Part shown: positions 62,518 through 64,000 of the stretch, one piece after another | Layout of the letters: each line of letters begins with the position of its first letter | Numbering within the stretch: the stretch's first letter is position 1 | Assembly: GCF_000973085.1 (NCBI RefSeq) | Contig: NZ_CP011280.1 | Location: forward strand, 1,045,287 to 1,109,286 | DNA length: 64,000 bases | From: Sneathia vaginalis | GTDB taxonomy: Bacteria; Fusobacteriota; Fusobacteriia; Fusobacteriales; Leptotrichiaceae | Direction: 5' to 3' | The notes under the pieces: model-generated | Told to the model about the DNA's origin: nothing | Database searches by the model: none | The model's input: the letters and a program-made list of their open reading frames with translations, nothing else | Program-made: the position numbers and the translations under genes

Positions 62518-63765
62518 ATGAATAATGCAAATTACAAAATATTTTTTCCATTTTCTTACATAAAACTTTTTTACAACAGAAAATTTTCTAAAAATGATAT
62601 TATCCTAAAAAACTATATCATAAAACAAATAATTACGAATCAAGAAAAAGAAATAACTCTTACACAAAAAGAAATAAATAAAATTCTAAAGCTAAATACA
62701 TATGAAACTGTCGATGAATTTATGGATAAATTTAAAATTAAGCACTACACATTTCACATAGAAACTGATAATACCTATGATGGTTTCTTTAACATTTTAG
62801 ATGGATTCATAAAAACTAACGATGTTTACAAGCTAATAATTTCTTCTACTTTTTTTGATATATTTACAAACCCAACTACAGAATTAAAAGAATACAAGCT
62901 AGATACATTATTAAAGTTTTCTAATACAAATATTTCTAGCCTTTACAGCTTTCTACAAAATTTTACAAAAGATGGTAAAGTTAGAGTGAACTTACAACAA
63001 TTAAAATATATTATGGATATTGAAGAAAACAAATATACACGATTTTTTGATTTTGAAAAATTAATTTTAAAACCTTGCATAAATGAAATTGAAAAATATA
63101 CAAATTTAAAGATTACATATTCTAAATTAAAGCAAAATAACAAAAGAAATGAAAAGGTAATGGGAATACTCTTTAACATTAAAGATTTAACTTCTGAAAT
63201 TCTAGATAGAAGAATAAATAAAATTGGTGAGTTAATAAAAGTACACTGCAAAAATTATGATATAATTCTAAAATTCATAAAAAAGGAATTAGAAGAAAAA
63301 ACGTTCAGCTATATTTTTGAAAACACTCAATACGCACTAATGCACCCTAAAAATAATTTTGAGCTTTCTTTAATATCAGCTATAAAATACAATTCCTACA
63401 AAAATGAATTCAATAAAAAAGTTCAAAGCTATTTGAATACATATAAAATAATTACATATGAAACATTACTATTAAACAATAAAACAGATTTCTATAATCT
63501 CTTCATTAAAGAACTAGGTAAATATGATATAAAGCAACTATCTAAAATTATACCCTTTTTGAAGCAATTATTTGATCTATATGACTATTCTATTACTCTT
63601 CCTTCTAGCATAAAGGAAAATAGATTCTATAACGAAATATTTTTAAGTTTAGATAAAAAAAATGAGTTCATATTTAAAGAAGGTGATGTGATAATTTTAG
63701 GAGAATATAACGGAATATTAAATAGCAATTTTTGTATATTACTAAAAATTTACTCTCAAAGTTAA
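62518..63765 (+). CDS. Rep_3-family replication initiator-like protein
   Basis: A 415-residue protein. Residues 140-210 match the second winged helix of plasmid Rep_3 initiators (SLYSFLQNFTKDGKVRVNLQQLKYIMDI, ENKYTRFFDFEKLILKPCINEIEKYTNLKI). An N-terminal part of about 60 residues with LTQKEINKILKLN resembles the first winged helix, and the rest is lysine- and tyrosine-rich with no known motif. Rep_3 proteins normally start plasmid replication at iterons; a copy in a chromosome region is unusual. GAGGTG ribosome site. It is longer than typical Rep_3 (250-350), with an extra C-terminal part. Confidence 0.7.
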   Translation: MNNANYKIFFPFSYIKLFYNRKFSKNDIILKNYIIKQIITNQEKEITLTQKEINKILKLNTYETVDEFMDKFKIKHYTFHIETDNTYDGFFNILDGFIKTNDVYKLIISSTFFDIFTNPTTELKEYKLDTLLKFSNTNISSLYSFLQNFTKDGKVRVNLQQLKYIMDIEENKYTRFFDFEKLILKPCINEIEKYTNLKITYSKLKQNNKRNEKVMGILFNIKDLTSEILDRRINKIGELIKVHCKNYDIILKFIKKELEEKTFSYIFENTQYALMHPKNNFELSLISAIKYNSYKNEFNKKVQSYLNTYKIITYETLLLNNKTDFYNLFIKELGKYDIKQLSKIIPFLKQLFDLYDYSITLPSSIKENRFYNEIFLSLDKKNEFIFKEGDVIILGEYNGILNSNFCILLKIYSQS

Positions 63766-63990
63766 AAAAGTGCTTAATTCGATTTGTGAATATATAATAC
63801 ATTAAATTCGTTAAGTTTGATTGTGGTTAAGAAATAAACTTTTATTTATTTCCAAACCACTTTTTTTTTTTTTTTAGCTAAAATATACTTGACTACTATA
63901 GAAATATTAAAAAAATCTTTTTAAAAAGGAGAAAAATTATGAAAAAGACATTATTACTAACTAGCTTAGTTGCATCAATGGTTGCAATAG
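63745..63990 (+). repeat. Direct repeat, copy B (rep 3' end to OMP signal peptide)
   Basis: Partner of the repeat at 55470-55720, in the same orientation. It contains the last codons and stop of rep, the hairpin, the 15-T tract, TAAAATATACTTGACTACTATAG, AAAAAGGAG and the start of the next beta-barrel gene. In this copy the ATG is intact. Confidence 0.85.
63823..63875 (+). terminator. Terminator of rep with T15 tract
   Basis: Outer stem GTGGTT/AACCAC with inner stem GAAATAAA/TTTATTTC (63823-63860), followed by 15 T (63861-63875). See the covarying copy at 55543. Confidence 0.8.
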
Positions 63991-64000
63991 CTGGAACAAC
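63939..64000 (+). CDS. Outer-membrane protein, 5' end (runs off the right edge)
   Basis: ATG 63939 with AAAAAGGAG upstream; the visible 20 codons read MKKTLLLTSLVASMVAIAGT, a signal peptide. The upstream 250 bp are duplicated from the 55.7-kb beta-barrel gene, whose predicted ancestral start MKKTILLASVIASMTTLA is similar, so it should be a paralogue of that protein. Confidence 0.75.
   Translation, partial: MKKTLLLTSLVASMVAIAGT

Noticed and set aside
1-64000. tRNA, rRNA or insertion sequences
   Set aside because: No T-loop GGTTCGAATCC-type motif, rRNA core or transposase was recognised; a covariance search would be needed to exclude small RNAs.

Overview
The window is AT-rich, diderm bacterial DNA. 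The outer-membrane proteins (trimeric autotransporter genes at both ends of the first 51 kb, beta-barrel proteins near 55.7 and 63.9 kb), the low GC and the gene complement point to Fusobacteriota. A host-associated Leptotrichiaceae-like organism (Sneathia, Streptobacillus or Leptotrichia relatives) fits best; genus is an inference. No rRNA, tRNA, insertion sequence or CRISPR array was seen.

Layout. 1-1.5 kb: 5' part of a large YadA-like adhesin whose promoter contains a 10-base G tract. 1.5-9.3 kb (minus): nrdFIE ribonucleotide reductase whose NrdF carries the V/P/K signature of metal-free class Ie enzymes, a fluoride-riboswitch-controlled antiporter, a uracil permease behind a leader-peptide/terminator attenuator, and two small accessory genes. 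9.4-12.9 kb (plus): SAH/MTA deaminase followed by a methionine-type ABC importer. 12.9-31.7 kb (minus): a long housekeeping run (rpsT, nrnA, M50 protease, MATE pump, efp, ychF, walJ, yqeH, xer, topA, dprA, asnS). 31.8-32.6 kb: a noncoding 89-bp tandem-repeat array. 32.6-41.5 kb (minus): gltX, an AAA ATPase relic, pgcA, two flavoproteins, queH, a TPR protein and a hydrolase. 41.7-47.5 kb (plus): L31 type B, upp, tsaE, tsaB, ftsY, pta, ackA. 47.5-50.4 kb (minus): a 2-hydroxyacid dehydrogenase and an EF-G-like GTPase. 50.6-55.4 kb (plus): a minimal YadA-anchor protein and the pstSCAB-phoU operon. 55.4-64 kb: a beta-barrel protein gene with a damaged start codon, a six-gene Amadori-sugar (glucoselysine/fructoselysine) PTS operon on the minus strand, a Rep_3-type replication initiator gene, and the start of a second beta-barrel gene.

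How it fits together: the organism appears to ferment sugars to acetate (Pta-AckA), salvage uracil (UraA, Upp), import phosphate and methionine, and use glycated amines from host or diet. Surface protein genes are associated with homopolymer tracts (G10, T20, T18, T15), suggesting expression switching. The last 8.5 kb is bounded by two copies of a roughly 250-bp direct repeat that runs from the 3' end of a rep gene into the signal-peptide region of an outer-membrane protein gene. The first copy still carries the last dozen codons of a lost rep gene, which suggests a rep plus outer-membrane-protein module that duplicates and decays in the chromosome. The two observations most worth following are the VPK-type NrdF and this rep/OMP module.
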